Source: Sipunculus nudus
Taxonomy: Eukaryota > Annelida > Sipuncula > Golfingiida > Sipunculidae
DNA length: 64,000 nucleotides
Assembly: GCA_026874595.1 (NCBI GenBank)
Contig: CM049316.1
Coordinates: forward strand, 49,974,695 to 50,038,694
Direction: 5' to 3'
The translations under genes and the position numbers were made by a program. Below, one piece after another: positions 1-12,600 of the stretch (positions within the stretch are counted from its first letter, which is position 1; each line of letters opens with the position of its first letter). The notes under the pieces are model-generated. The model had not been told where the DNA came from and did not search any database. It saw only the letters and a program-made list of their open reading frames with translations.

Positions 1-1679
1 CCATTACCATGATCATTAGATGGCTTTCTGATTAACTGTTGACATTTCAGAAGTTTACACATTTGTTCAATTGAATCCATTTTTTTGTATAATATATATT
101 ATTAAATATATATGTATTTTTTATTTTATGAAATGTATACAGTTGAAATATAACTAATTTACATACATATTAAACTAATACAGGGCAAAGCCTGATCTCC
201 AATTCTGCTAAGGCAGGAAAATAATGAACAAATGTTTGTATTAGATCCTCATTTTTTTATCTCATCAATTTTCTTTATTATAAATTTATATTTCTATACA
301 TTTCCAATATAACATATATATATATTAATATAAAAGTTGATTCATAATTTGCAATTGCATCATCATAAGTCTCATCTTGTCAGATATCACCACATCATGC
401 ATACAAATGTTTATTTATTTTTTACCACAAAAATATATCTTTTAAATCTGCAAAACAATAAATATCTAAAATTAATACTTGATTTAGATTTCACAATTTT
501 AAATGCGTCTTCATTTATCCATAATGTGCTTCATATTTAATAAATTTAAGCATACTGATGGGTTTAATTATATTCATTAAAATCATTTAAAAGAGAACTG
601 ATTTCTTTAAAAATGCTAATTTAACACAACATGGCATCTTCTGGATTACACCTTGAATTACTTTTTCAAGGAAGGTTTTTGTATATTGGAGCATTTCAAT
701 TAAGGAGATACAGTGAAAACGATAACAATGACTGCATAACACTTGGTAAGTTTGGTTTCGGGGGGGGGGGGGGGGGGGGTGATTGGGGTGGTGATATGAG
801 AAAAACTGTGCACCTGTCACAGCAGGGGATCTCCCCCAGTGACTGTAACAAATCAGAAACCCTAGCATAGCTGACTTCCAGTGACTTGGAGTGGGACCCT
901 GCATCTGTAACCTGTAATCAAAGCAAATGACTACAATAGAGCCTCAAGAAAAAAATCAATAACTAGCCTAATTTTCAAGCTTTTATCTTCAAATTTCAGA
1001 TATAAAAAAAATAAATACTTATGTTTACATGCTGTTAAAAATTAAATCAATGGTACTTACAGGAAAAAAACATGCCATGGTCAAATTTGGGCAAAATTTA
1101 TGGTACTGATTTTATTTTTATGCTAATAACTTAAAAAATTTACAAAAATTCAGATCTAATTTTGGGTAAACAATTGAATCTTAATTAAACATAGTTATAT
1201 ACTTGGGAAAATAGACTCTAATTTCAAAATTTTTCATGTAAAGTGAGTAAATATTTTTCATGATTTTTTACAAAGTCCATTTTGTTTTGGCCCATAACTT
1301 ATAGAATTTATACTTAACAGACTTAATTTCTGACATGTACATAGGAACTATATAGATGAATATTTATGGTGAATATGAAGAAAAACAGATGAGTCCTTTT
1401 TATATAAGGCATTCCTGAAGTGTGAAAATAGGTTTTTAATAAAAAATTGAGGTTTTTCCTTAATTTCTCAAAGGAAAGAAGTCGCAAAGACCCAGTTTTT
1501 GGCTTGGTAGGAGATCTTGGGGACATCTAACATTATGCCAAATTTTGGATTCCTAGGTCTTACGGTTTCAAAACCTGCCACATCTACGGACGGACGGACG
1601 GACGGACAGACAGACGGACGGACGGACGACGGACAATGGACCATGACTATAGCTCAGATGACTTATAGTCAGCTGAGCT
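1..1679 (-). repeat. Lineage I element, body type H, cut by window edge
   Basis: The sequence from position 1 matches the H body at 17260-22088 and 32300-33450, ending in an ACGG-rich stretch (about 1587-1630) and the tail hairpin CAGCTGAGCT at 1679. A 20-base G run lies at 760-779. Open frames here recur in the other copies and are not recognised proteins. Confidence 0.75.
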
Positions 1680-1937
1680 TAAAAATAAAAGTATAACAAT
1701 TTGGCTTGACAGTTCCATCATGAAACATTTTTAAAGTAGTGGCTGAAAAAGGCCTGTAAAAACTGGTAGATGCATGTGGAAACACCATTTGATACCTCAA
1801 TTTTAAAATATGAATTATGTGACCAACATATTGAATAATTTGGCCTGACAGTTTCAGAGAAGACTTTTGAAAGATTTTTATGCAGATATGCAGATAGCCA
1901 AAAGTTTTTTAAATGAAGGATTTTTGTACATAATTTA
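1680..1937. repeat. Lineage II body fragment
   Basis: This fragment resembles the lineage II body at 46600-46980: a 'ttggc...gacagtttc' stretch, a 'gatacctcaattt' segment and 'atgtgaccaacat'. No head or tail is present. Confidence 0.5.
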
Positions 1938-2232
1938 GTCACGGCGCCCAGCTGTTATATATGATAAAAAAATATGATTTAGAAATGAGGCACATGCTGG
2001 TTTTGTGTTTTAATAAATATAAGCTGTATTATGAGTTGGAACGAAGTCGCAAAGACCCAGTTTTCGGCTTGGTAGGAGATCTTGGGGACATCTAACATTA
2101 TGCCGAATTTTGGATTCCTAGGTCTTACGGTTTCAAAACGTGCCACATCTACAGACGGACGGATGGACGGACGGACAGACGACGGACAATGGACCACGAC
2201 TATAGCTCAGATGACTTATAGTCAGCTGAGCT
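1938..2232 (-). mobile_element. Internally deleted lineage I element (about 295 bp)
   Basis: About 100 bp of head-side type B sequence (CACGGCGCCCAGCTG, then the ttatatatgat segment) is joined directly to the last 190 bp of the tail side, including the ACGG-rich stretch and the CAGCTGAGCT hairpin. Both ends of a 2.5-kb element are kept and the middle is lost, like a MITE. Confidence 0.6.
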
Positions 2233-3361
2233 AAAAATTACAAATATTGTCCCAAATATAATTTTTATTAAAAATAATAAGAGAATCTTCTCTTAAGGAG
2301 ATTATTCTTGTAAAATATTAAACAAATTGGCCTCAGTGGCGTCAGTCAAAAAAAGTTTTGCAAGTTTATAACTCATATGGGAAAATACAGCAAAATGGCT
2401 AAGTTAAGCTTCCCATAACTCAGCCAAAAATCACTGAACCAAAACCATTTGAACAAACTTGAATTATCAACATCTAAGGATAATTAATGTGTGAGATTTT
2501 AGAATTTGGCCCAGTGGTTTTTGAGAAGATCTTTGTAGCCACTGAGCTAAAAAGGGCTGTTAAAACACATGACTAAATTCAGCTTCCCATAACTCGGCCA
2601 AAAGTCACTGAACTGAGACCATTTGAACAAACTTCAGAAAACACTACCCTAGGATCATTTCTGTGCAATATTAAACAATTTGGCCATATGGTTTCAGAGA
2701 AGAAGTTTTTTGTAGCCATCAGTATGATACAGGCACTGATGACCCCTGTACAAAAAGGGCGGATGCAGGTGGCGCCACCAATACCTCAATTTCAGATTTG
2801 ACTCATGTGACCTGTATTGGCATAAAATTTGGTGATGATAGTTCCAGCCGTTTCTGAGATTGTAATTTTAGTATGCTTTTTTGGACAGATGACTAAGTTC
2901 AACTTCCTGTAACTCGGCCAAAAATCACCAAACTTAAACCATTCGAACAAAATTGAGAGAGATTGTTCAAGGAATCATTTCTGTGAAATATTGGACAATT
3001 TGGCTGAACAATTTCGGAGAAGAAGATTTTTAAAGGTTTTTTAGCTTTTTCCCTATAAAATCTAAGAAAATGCAGTTAGCCAAAAAATAAGCAAAATCCA
3101 ATAGAGTTTTTTAGATGACTAATTTTTTGCATAAAATTTTGTGATGCTAACTCTTGCCATTTTCAAGATAGTATGGGTTAACGTACAGACGGCGGACGAC
3201 AGACGACAGACGACCGATGACGCCACACCATCGCATAAGCTCACAGTTTCGCTAAAAATGCAGTTAGAAAAAAAAATAAACAAAATCCGATATAGTTGTT
3301 TGGATGACTGATTATTTACAAAAAATTTGGTGATGCTAGCTCCTGCCGTTACATGACACAT
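2233..3361 (-). repeat. Lineage II element with type B fragment at left
   Basis: Positions 2233-2287 are a type B scrap. Lineage II body follows, with one exact GGTGGCGCCACC at 2768-2779, and ends in the 'catcgcataagctcac' tail at 3253. A second short piece of lineage II (3258-3361) follows, suggesting one copy inserted into another. Confidence 0.65.
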
Positions 3362-3671
3362 GACGGAAAATATGCATGCAAAGAATCATGGTGACCAATG
3401 CACTAGTTGTTTAGATACTAGAGCTTTTGTATCAAACTTTAGTTATTAATGGAGGGGGGGGGTACTTCTGAGCCCCATTGCTTTGGTGGGTAACAGAGAC
3501 CTAATTTCAGGTTTCACAGATGATTATTCATGGACCTCCCAGCATGTGAAGATAAAAGATTCCGGGTCCAGCGGTAATATTTGTGCCTGGTTAACAGACG
3601 GACGTTCAGACGGACAGACGCCGGACAAAGAGTGATCGCTATAGTTGAGATGACTTTCAGTCAGCTGAGCT
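3362..3671 (-). repeat. Lineage I fragment, type E unit plus tail
   Basis: This is one degenerate unit of the type E array (catgcaaagaatcatggtga, then a G-rich ggtacttc segment and 'gagacctaatttcaggttt'). It ends with an ACGG-rich stretch and the CAGCTGAGCT tail at 3671. Confidence 0.65.
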
Positions 3672-3702
3672 AAAAAAAGCAGAAATTAATAATGGTTTTT
3701 AC

Positions 3703-3810
3703 CTGACAATGCCAGGCATAGTGCAGAACAATGGCAGAGTTTGGGTGGTTGCCAAGGAAAATGGGAATCAACCTGGACAACAGCTCATTCTTCAGAGTGT
3801 TCCAGCTTTG
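3703..3810 (-). CDS. CNOT1: CNOT1 exon, [11 protein letters not shown] segment
   Basis: This exon is 108 bp, 36 codons, phase 0 at both ends, with acceptor GTTTGCAG|CAAAG and donor TGTCAG|GTAAAA. It encodes [20 protein letters not shown] and [28 protein letters not shown]-(I/V)-LHYAWH is nearly invariant in animals. The next expected segment (vertebrate [20 protein letters not shown]) was not found between 1 and 3702, so that intron exceeds 3.7 kb. A lineage I tail ends at 3671, 31 bp past this exon. Confidence 0.96.
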
Positions 3811-4119
3811 CTGCAAACAAATATTTAATAATCAGTCACTTCCAGAGCCGGCTTTATTTTTGCCAGGACAAATTCTGAGTGAAAAACTCAGAAATTCAAC
3901 TGCTTTCACCAAAATTAATGTACATGCAAACTTTAATTTAAATCAATCAATGCATGGATTTGAAATCAGCATCAACCATGAGCAAACAATACTCTTATTT
4001 CTATCTTATGAGAATTTGAAAAGAATTTGGTATATTAAAATGATCTTATTCCATAACATATAATCTAGCCACTGCAAAATATGAAACAATGCTCAGAAAT
4101 GGATCAAAGACAAGCTTAC

Positions 4120-4249
4120 TGTGCTCTGTAACAGAGCCAACACCAACATGTCCGGGCAGTGCTGCATAGGAAGCTTGAAAACTTCTGACACCTGCTGGTA
4201 GTGAGAATCTGACAACCACAGCAGAGAATCCACCAAGTCAAGTGACTTC
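4120..4249 (-). CDS. CNOT1: CNOT1 exon, [12 protein letters not shown] segment
   Basis: This 130-bp exon has acceptor ATTACAG|GAAG and donor AGCACA|GTAAGC. The first base completes Trp, then it encodes [40 protein letters not shown] and QST. The [12 protein letters not shown] core is identical to the vertebrate protein as I remember it, and KSLDL-(V/I)-(D/E)-SLL is also shared. It ends in phase 0. The following intron is only 309 bp, the single short intron in the window. Confidence 0.96.
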
Positions 4250-4617
4250 CTGTAATTAAGTAAAACATCATCACAGCACACAAAAATAAACAAGAGAAAT
4301 GCAATTCAGGACCTGTGAACAGAATTGGGTGGAGGGGGGAGAGAGAGAGCAAAAGCAAGAGTGAGAGACTTACTTTACTTTTCATTACTGCCTGACCAAA
4401 CGTGACCAAGACACTCAGGACGGAAGGGGTTATGTAACAGCCTAGCACATTGAATACAATTGACTTAATGTAAACAGTCATGACATGGTGCTTGAAAACA
4501 TGGTGAATGAAATCTGCAGTTTTTTATCAATTGGTTTCAAATTTTAGAAATTTAACAGATGAAATGCTTCTGTGTACATGCTGTGAAAATTAAATCCACA
4601 TCACTAACAGTAAAAAA
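4250..4617. other. Intron: purine-rich tract and lineage I fragment
   Basis: Positions 4330-4370 are rich in GA dinucleotides. From about 4490 the sequence is lineage I tail-side body, cut by the element beginning at 4618. Nothing else was recognised. Confidence 0.5.
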
Positions 4618-6669
4618 CAAGGGACCTATGGGTCACGGCGCTCAGCTGTTATATATGATAAAAAAATATGATTTAGAAATGAGGCACATGCTGGTTTTGT
4701 GTGGTTATAAGTAAAAGCTGTATTATGAGTTGTTGTTGTTTAGCTTATGTATGATTTTGATAGTACCTTTGGAGACAGAGAAGAGAATTGATTTTATTTA
4801 TTTTATTAACAAATGGAGTACTATTGTCACACAGATTTTGACTTGGCCATATAACTTATAAGCAGAACATATAATATAAGAGTTTAACTATTTATTAAAA
4901 AAAATTACAAATATTGTCCCAGATATAATTTTTATTAAAAATAATAAGAGAATCGTATGATTTTTAAAATGAAATATAACTGAAATGATTATTAAAATAA
5001 TATTAAAAAATATATTCATGAATGCATTCATGAATACATTTGGAAAGTATTTGCACTGGTATTCATATACTTTCATTTTTACCTGAATTCCCATTCTTTA
5101 TGCAAGAAATTTTATAATGGAGTACAAATTCATATTCGTATTCAAATACAATTGCAAAGTATTCCCACCATGTCTGGTATTTATTTAGTTTTCACCAAAC
5201 AATGGTGTTGAGAATCCAGAATGTACAAAATTCACACATTTAAATAATGATCATAAGTACCTGGTTTTATGGCTTTTATTTATATTAAAAAAAAAATAAA
5301 TGTGATATATTCATTTTGGACTAATTTCACATCAATGTATACACTAGACACAGTAGGAATCTAGATTAATATTATCAACTGCATCTTTGTCTATCATTAA
5401 TTTCCTTCATATGAGACCTAATGATTAGTAATGAATAATATGATTTACTTTTTTATTATTAAAATTGAACTGAAAAATGCCATAGGTGACTGCATGGTGT
5501 TATTTGGAATACGTGACATTCTATCCATCGATACAAGATTCTTATATCATCAGTAACTGCAAGTTAATTCCCTATTATTATAAACTAACAAATTCCTTTT
5601 CTATTTTTCTTTAATTTGTTATTAAAAACCAATAAAAATTGATTAATTTATTGTTTATTGTTATGTTGTTGGTTAAAACTACTAGATGAGTTGGGTTGGA
5701 CATCTGGATCAACTGTGGCTGGCCATAAGCTGCCTGGCTGCCCAAGTATATGCCTCGCCTGAAGCGTGCATAATTTGCTTAAGTTCAACAAGGTCAACAT
5801 ACAGGTGACTCAAGAGTGGCTGGAGAGAGCCAAGGTCTGACATGGTCTCATAAAAACATTAATAAAAGCTACAATTTTTGGCCAATTACTTTCAGCTTTC
5901 TAAACTAAAAAGCTGAAATCCTTATGTGTGCATGATATGAAAATTATATAAACAGAGCTCACATGAAACAAAAGTGAAATGGTCAAAGTTGGGCAAAATT
6001 TAAGGTACTAATTTTATATTTATACTAATAACTTATAAAATTTGAAAAATTCAGAACTAATTTTGGGTATTCAATTGAATCTTGATTAAATAATGTTACA
6101 TCCCTGACAAAAAATCTCTAGCTTCAGCAAGCCCCTTGGGAGTAAATATATTTCTTGATTTTTTACAAAGTGCATTATGTTTGGGCCCATAACTTAAAAC
6201 AATTTCGCAATACTGACATCATTTCTGGCATGTGCATAGCAAATGTATAGAAAAATATGTATATTATATATGATCAAAGTCAGATCAGTGGTTTTGATAT
6301 TAGGCAGTCTTACAGTGTAACAATGGGTTTTTAATGGAAAAATGAAGTTTTTCATTAATATTTCGAAGGAATTAAGTCCTAGTGATAAAATTCTTGGCAT
6401 GGTAGGGGATTTTGGAGACATCTAACTGTATGCTAAATTTAAGGAACTAAGAGCTGAAGCTGGGGAGCTGAGCTCTAGCAAACTGCATAACACTAGCTTG
6501 ATGTAAACTTGATGTGACATGGTGCTTGAAAACTTGAATAAAATCTACAGTTTTTGATCAACTGGTTTCAAATTTTTGGTGTTAACAGACAAAATGCTAA
6601 CAAAAACATGCTGTGAAAATTAAATCCACAGTATTTTCAGGAAAAAAACGACTTATAGTCAGCTGAGCT
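4618..6669 (-). mobile_element. Lineage I element, body type B, copy 1
   Basis: The head CAAGGGACC...GCTCAGCTG is at 4618. The AT-rich B body follows, including a 24-bp perfect palindrome at 5013-5036. Near 6650 an internal deletion jumps from 'ggaaaaaaacg' straight to the tail hairpin, which ends at 6669, so this copy lacks the ACGG-rich stretch. Confidence 0.75.
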
Positions 6670-9465
6670 AAAAAGGCGGATGCAGGTGGCGCCACCAATA
6701 CCTCAATTTCAGATATGACTCATGTGACCAACATTGGCATAAAATTTGGTGATGATAGCTCCAGCGGTTTTTGAGATATAAACTTAATATGCTTTTTTGC
6801 ACAGTTAACAAAGTTCAACCTCCTGTAACTTAGCCAAAAATCTCCAAATTGGAACCATTTGTACAAACTTGAGAAAGATTGTTCCAGGGATCATTTCTGT
6901 AAAATATTAGACAATTTGGCTGGACAGTTTCGGAGAAGAAGATTTTTAAAGCTTTTTTAGCTTTTTCTCTATAAAATCTAAGAAAATGCAGTTAGAAAAC
7001 AAGGGACCTATGGGTCACGACCCTCAGCTGTTATATATGATAAAAAAATATTATTTAGAAATGAGGCACATGCTGGTTTTGTGTGGTAATAAATATAAGC
7101 TGTATTATGAGTTGTTGTTGTTTAGCTTATGTATGATTTTGATAGTACCTTTGGAGACAGGGAAGAGGATTGATTTCATTTATTTTATTAACAAATGGAG
7201 TACTACTGTCACACAGATTTTGACTTGGCCATATAACTTATAAGCAGAACATATAATATAAGAGTTTAACTATTTATTAAAAAAATTACAAATATTGTCC
7301 CAAATATAATTTTTATTAAAAATAATAAGAGAATCGTATGATTTTTTAAAATGAAATATAACTGATATGATTATTAAAATAATATTAAAGAATATATTCA
7401 TGAATGCATTCATGAATACATTTTGAAAGTATTTGCACGAGTATTCATATACTTTCATTTTTACCTGAATTTCCATTCTTTATGTAAGAAATTTAATGGA
7501 GTACATAATCATATTCATATTTAAATACAATTACAAAGTATTCGCACCATGTCTGGTATTTATTCAGTTTTCACCAAACAATGATGTTGAGAATCCAGAA
7601 TATACAAAATTCACACATTTAAATAATGATCATAAGTACCTGGTTTTATGGCTTTTATTTATATTAAAAAATAACTGTAAAAAATTCATTCTGGACTTAT
7701 TTCACATCAATGTACACACTAGACACAGTAGGAATCTAGATTAATATTATCAACTGCATCTTTGTCTATCATTAATTTCCTTCATATAATCCCTAATGAT
7801 TAGTAATGAATAATATGATTTACTTCTTTATCATTAAAATTGAACTGAAAATGCCATAGGTGACTGCATGGTGTTATTTGGAATATGTGACATTCTACCC
7901 ATCGATACAAGATTCTTATATCATCAGTAACTGCAAGTTAATTTCCTGTTATTATAAACTAACAAATTCCTTTTCTATTTTTCTTTAATTTGTTATTAAA
8001 AACCAATAAAAATTTATTAATTTATTGTTTATTGTTATGTTGTTGGTTAAAACTACTAGATGAGTTGGGTTGGACACCTGGATCAACTGTGGCTGGCCAT
8101 AAGCTGCCTGGATTCTTGCCTCAAGCGTGCATAATTTGATGAAAGGTCAACAAGGTCAACATACAGGTGACTCAAGAGGGGCTGGAGAGAGCCAAAGTCT
8201 GACAGGGTCTCATAAAAAACATTAATAAAAGCTACAATATTTGGCTAATTTCTTTAAGCTTTCTTAACTAAAAAGCTGAAATCCTTATGTGTGCATGATA
8301 TGAAAATTATATCAACAGTGCTCACGGGAAACAAACGTGCCATGGTCACAGTTGGGCAAAATTTAAGGTACTAATTTAATATTTATACTTATAACTTATA
8401 AAATATGAAAAATGAAGTTTTTCATTAATATCTCAAAGGTATTAAGTCCTAGTGACCAAATTCTTGGCATGGTAGGGAATTTTGGAGAAATCTAACTGTA
8501 TGCCAAATTTAAGGAACTTAGAGCTGAAGCTCGGGAGCTGAGCTCTAGCAAACTGCATAACACTAGCAATATGTGACATGGTGCTTGAAAACTTGAATAA
8601 AATCTACAGTTTTTGATCAACTGGTTTCAAATTTTTGGTGTTAACAGTTGAAATGCTAACAAAAACATGCTATGAAAATTAAATCCACAGCAGTTACAGC
8701 AAAAAAACGTGCCATGGTAAAAGTTGGGCAAAATTTAAGGTACCAATTTTTTATTTTTGCTAATATTTTAAAAAATTTAAAAGATTTTGATCTAATTTTG
8801 GGTATACAATTTAATTTTGATTAATAAAAGTAATATTACTGGAAAAAAAGTGCTTAGCTTTAACAAGTTTTGTGTTAAGTGATAAAATTTCTTTCCTGAT
8901 TATTTACAAAATGCATTATGTTTGGGCCCATAACTTTTTTAAATTATATAATACAGACCTAATTTCTGGCATGTACATAGGAATTATATAGAGGAATATG
9001 TATGGTAAATATGAGGAAAAACAGATGAGTGGTTTTGATATTAGGCAGTCCTGAAGTGTGAAAATAGGTTTTTAATAAAAAATTGAGGTTTTTCCTTAAT
9101 TTCTCAAAGGAACGAAGTTGCAAAGACCCAGTTTTCAGCTTGGTAGGAGATCTTGGGGACATCTAACATTATGCTGAATTTTGGATTCCTAGGTCTTACG
9201 GTTTCAAAACGTGCCACATCTACGGACGGACGGACGGACGGACAGATGGACGGACGACGGACAATGGACCACGACTATAGCTCAGATGACTTATAGTCAG
9301 CTGAGCTAAAAATAAACGAAATCCGATATAGTTTTTTTGGATGACTGATTATTTGCAAAAATTTTGGTGATGCTAGCTCCTGCTGTTTTCGAGATAGTAT
9401 AGGTTAACGTACAAACGCCGGACGCCGGACGACACCACACCATCGCATAAGCTCACAGGTTCGCT
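6670..9465 (-). mobile_element. Lineage II element interrupted by a lineage I element
   Basis: Lineage II body (6670-6999, exact GGTGGCGCCACC at 6685-6696) stops at 'gcagttagaaaa'. It resumes at 9308 with 'aaaaataaacgaaatccg' and ends in the CACAGGTTCGCT tail at 9465. The uninterrupted paralog at 13470-13500 shows the join precisely. Confidence 0.75.
7000..9307 (-). mobile_element. Lineage I element, body type B, copy 2, nested
   Basis: It runs from CAAGGGACC at 7000 to the CAGCTGAGCT tail at 9307 (2,308 bp), inside lineage II. Comparison with the empty paralog leaves at most two extra A residues, so insertion made no long target duplication. The 24-bp palindrome is at 7395-7418. An internal deletion near 8400 makes it about 250 bp shorter than the copy at 48696. 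Confidence 0.8.
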
Positions 9466-9968
9466 AAAAAGCCTATGCAGGTGGTGCAGCCAATACCTCA
9501 ATTTCAGATGGGACTCATATGACCAACATTAGCATAAAATTTTTAATGATGATAGCTTCAGGCGTTTCTGAGCCGTTTTGATTTTAGTATGCTTTTTTGG
9601 ACAAATTACTAAGTTCAACTTCTTATAACTCGGCCAAAAATCACAGAACTGGAACTATTTGAACAAACCTAAGAAAGATCGTTTCTGGGATTATTTCTGT
9701 GAAATATTGGACAATTTGGCTGGACAGTTTTGGAAAAGAAGAATTTTAAAGGTTTTTAAGCTTTTACCCTATAAATTCTAAGTAAATGCAGATACCCCAA
9801 AAATAAACTTAATCTGATAAAGTTTGACATGTGACTGATTCTTACATGCAATTAGGAGCTGCTAGCTATGATGGTTTCTGTGATAGCATGGGTTAACTTA
9901 CTCAAAACCATGGACTGCGGACGGCCGACGGATAAAGCTGTGCCATCGCATAAGCTCACAAGTTTGCT
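9466..9968 (-). repeat. Lineage II fragment ending beside an exon
   Basis: This is lineage II body with the tail 'catcgcataagctcacaagt' and TTTGCT ending at 9968, 15 bp from the donor of the exon at 9985-10112. The palindrome position is degraded (ggtggtgcagcc near 9480). Confidence 0.7.
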
Positions 9969-9984
9969 AACAAGGACTACTTAC

Positions 9985-10112
9985 CAAACAACAACATCTC
10001 TAGTATCCTCATCTGGGGGACTCTTCAAGATGTCAATCACCACAGGATGGAATGGCCAATCAGCAAAACAAAACACATCTGGGTTCTTCAGTGACTGGGT
10101 GATCCAGGAAAG
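9985..10112 (-). CDS. CNOT1: CNOT1 exon, FCFADWPFHP segment
   Basis: This 128-bp exon has acceptor TTTCTAG|CTTTC and donor GTTTG|GTAAGT. It encodes LSWITQSLKNPDVFCFADWP, FHPVVIDILKSPPDEDTRDV and VV, plus two bases of a Trp codon. It matches the vertebrate [20 protein letters not shown] region closely. A lineage II repeat tail ends at about 9968, only 15 bp downstream of the GT of this donor, so the repeat has integrated next to the U1/U6-binding region without destroying it. Confidence 0.95.
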
Positions 10113-10503
10113 CTAGAAATAAAGCATGCAGTACCTTGTCAAGATGCATTTACAACGCAGATGATATACAATCAAAATTATTTTTGAATAGATACTGTCT
10201 AGATTTAAGCAATTCAGTAGATATTAGATTTAGCAAATAGTAGTAGTTTTATTGCAATTACTGACCAACAAAGCTTTATTAATATTAAAAGTTATCCATA
10301 GCGCAACTTTTACCACTTAAATATGATAACAAGGCCTACAGGCCTAATGCGAACCTGTGCAAAATTTAGGAGTGTAAAAATTGAGGTTTATTTTTAAATT
10401 TTAATATTGATCCTCTTATGTCCTGCATATCCTACTTAGTCATTATGATTTCAGCAAAATGGACGTTTCCAACCTGCAAGTTTCAGACTAGGACATTTTA
10501 AAA
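10113..10503. other. Intron with isolated lineage II head
   Basis: It is mostly unrecognised AT-rich intron. A lineage II head lies at 10330-10362 (CAAGGCCTACAGGCCT, then GCGAACCTGTGC). No matching tail is attached. Confidence 0.55.
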
Positions 10504-11399
10504 CCAGAATATGGGTAGTCGACAAGCCACTATGTGTATCTGCCAAAATCAGAGCCGGACAGGTAAAGTGAGGCATGGATGAAGTGGCAAGGAGAGTAGA
10601 GTGAGGTGTGTTGCATATTAGCATGGATGTCTGCAGCTTAAACGTGAATGTAGGTGGTGCCACCTGTCATAAAATTTGGAAAATTGTCCAGGATGTATAA
10701 ACCTGCAAAATTTCAGGTGGATAAGTCAAACCACTGCTGAGATATGAGTGATTTTATTCCAAGGCAGATGAACAGATGGACACTGTGCATAAGTGGTTGC
10801 AGGTGGCACCACCAGTTTTGCCTATGATGAAGAGCTATGTGAGATCTAAACACAAGCAAAATTTTGGCCAAATCGGTCAAACGGTTCCCAAGATATGACC
10901 TTGGATGTCTGCACAGTAAACGTGAATGTAGGTGGCGCCACCTGTCATAAAATCAAGAAAGCTGTCCAGAATGTATAAACCTGCAAAATTTCAGGTGGAT
11001 AAGTCAAATCACTTCTGAGATATGAGTGATTTTATCCCAAAGCAGATGAGCAGATGAAGGCTGTGCATAAGTGGTTGCAGGTGGCGCCACCATTTTTAGT
11101 GTATGTTATAAAGCTATCAAAGGGCTACATTTGTGCAAAATTTTTAGCCTGATCGGTCAAACAGTTCCCGAGATGTGGGTTTATGTGTGGAAACAGACGC
11201 ACAAATTGACGCTGGGCAGCGAGGAAAGGTCAGACGTCAACCAAAAATGAAGGCGCAGCAGTTCATATGTGACTGACCATAATTCCGAATTTTAAGAAAT
11301 TCTGCCCTGTGGTTATGGAGGAGTTCTCCGGAAACCTATGCGGCGATGGCATCCGACTGAAAACATAGTATCCACAAAACTCTGTTTTGACAGATACAA
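10504..11399 (-). mobile_element. Lineage III element, degraded copy
   Basis: Its left end (ccagaatatgggtagtcgac) is a mutated version of the CTAG-hairpin terminus seen at 29078. Its right end (aactctgttttgacagatac) corresponds to the hairpin terminus at 30537. Exact GGTGGCGCCACC copies are at 10931 and 11080. Divergence from the other copies indicates an older insertion. Confidence 0.7.
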
Positions 11400-12190
11400 T
11401 GACTGTAGCAGGCACCACCAGTCTTATATAGAACGAAGAGATATATTAATATGCCCAATGTCAGACTGATATGTCAAACCCCTCTAGTGAAATAAGCAGG
11501 GACATAAACTGTGCAAAAATTATTATAGGTGGCCCCACATGTCTTGTACATTATAAAGCTACCCGATATGTATTAACATGCCCAATTTTAGGCTGATGTA
11601 TCAAATTCCTCTGTAGAAATAAGCAGGCGCATACACTGCAAAAATCAATGTAGGTGGCACCACCTGTCTTGTTAATGAGAATACCATAAAAGACGCATAG
11701 ACAGGTCAAAATATTAGTCCAATACATCAAACTTCCCCAGAGTTTGATGCACTGGGCTGACAAGGCTTAGGTGAGTAAGGCACTTGCCCCCGAGTGACCT
11801 GTGACAAATTGCTGCCTCAAGCTACTGTACTGAGTGAACTCTTGACCTGCACCTGGCTAGACTGAGTGAACTTTTGACCTGTATCTGGCTGCACTGAGTG
11901 AACTCTTGACCTGTTGCATAATCTGACACAGTTGGCAGTCTACCAAAGCTATAAATAGATTCAGGCTGAACTTTGGTGCCAAATATGATGCAGTGAGCAG
12001 TCTGCCAAAGCTATAAATAGAATGCAGCTACTGCACTGAGTGAACTCTTGACTTATACCTGGCTGCACTTCTTCCAATCCTGGCACTGTGCCAAAACTAT
12101 TTATAGAGCTGACATCATCTTGGCTAATGGCCAACATCAAGGCTCTGGCAAGCTGCCAATGGTAAACCAAGTGCTGCCATCTGTACACAA
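11400..12190. repeat. Degraded palindrome-bearing units and a short tandem repeat
   Basis: Positions 11400-11760 hold three units starting with variants such as GGTGGCACCACC. Positions 11827-11912 hold about three copies of a roughly 35-bp unit (actgagtgaactcttgacct), with a further copy at 12035-12066. The 'tctgccaaagctataaatag' segment also recurs. Confidence 0.5.
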
Positions 12191-12600
12191 AAAAGGTCCC
12201 TACTTGAAATAACTTTGAAATTTATTTTCCCAATACAAAATGCTTTTCAGCTGACTATTTTATAAAAAAGAAATCAGGAATATATGTAAAATTATTACGG
12301 ATGCATACTGAATGCAAAATTAAAATACAGATATATCTCATTGATGGCAAATTCTTGAATTAAGTTGAGTAGGGATACCAATAATTTATAATCTACGTAC
12401 CGTTGTCTTTATATAGCCACAGAGAGCTGAATATCCATGAATTGCCTGGTATGATGAATAACTTAAATCATATATCTAAATTTTTTAAAAGCTTTAAAAA
12501 AAACTTTCTTGTCAATATTAACCAAAGATAACCTGAAATCTAAATGTCTAGTGGCATGATGTAATAGATGCTGATAAACTGATCCCAGGCTAATGTAACA
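12191..12600. other. Intron without recognised features
   Basis: This is AT-rich sequence in which I see no gene, repeat family or structural signal. Confidence 0.5.

Noticed and set aside
3731-4063. 110-codon plus-strand open frame
   Set aside because: It is the antisense shadow of the CNOT1 exon at 3703-3810 plus intron; the minus strand gives the conserved protein.
4116-4481. 121-codon minus-strand frame overlapping the exon at 4120-4249
   Set aside because: It is in a different frame from the conserved [12 protein letters not shown] reading and runs through the intron.
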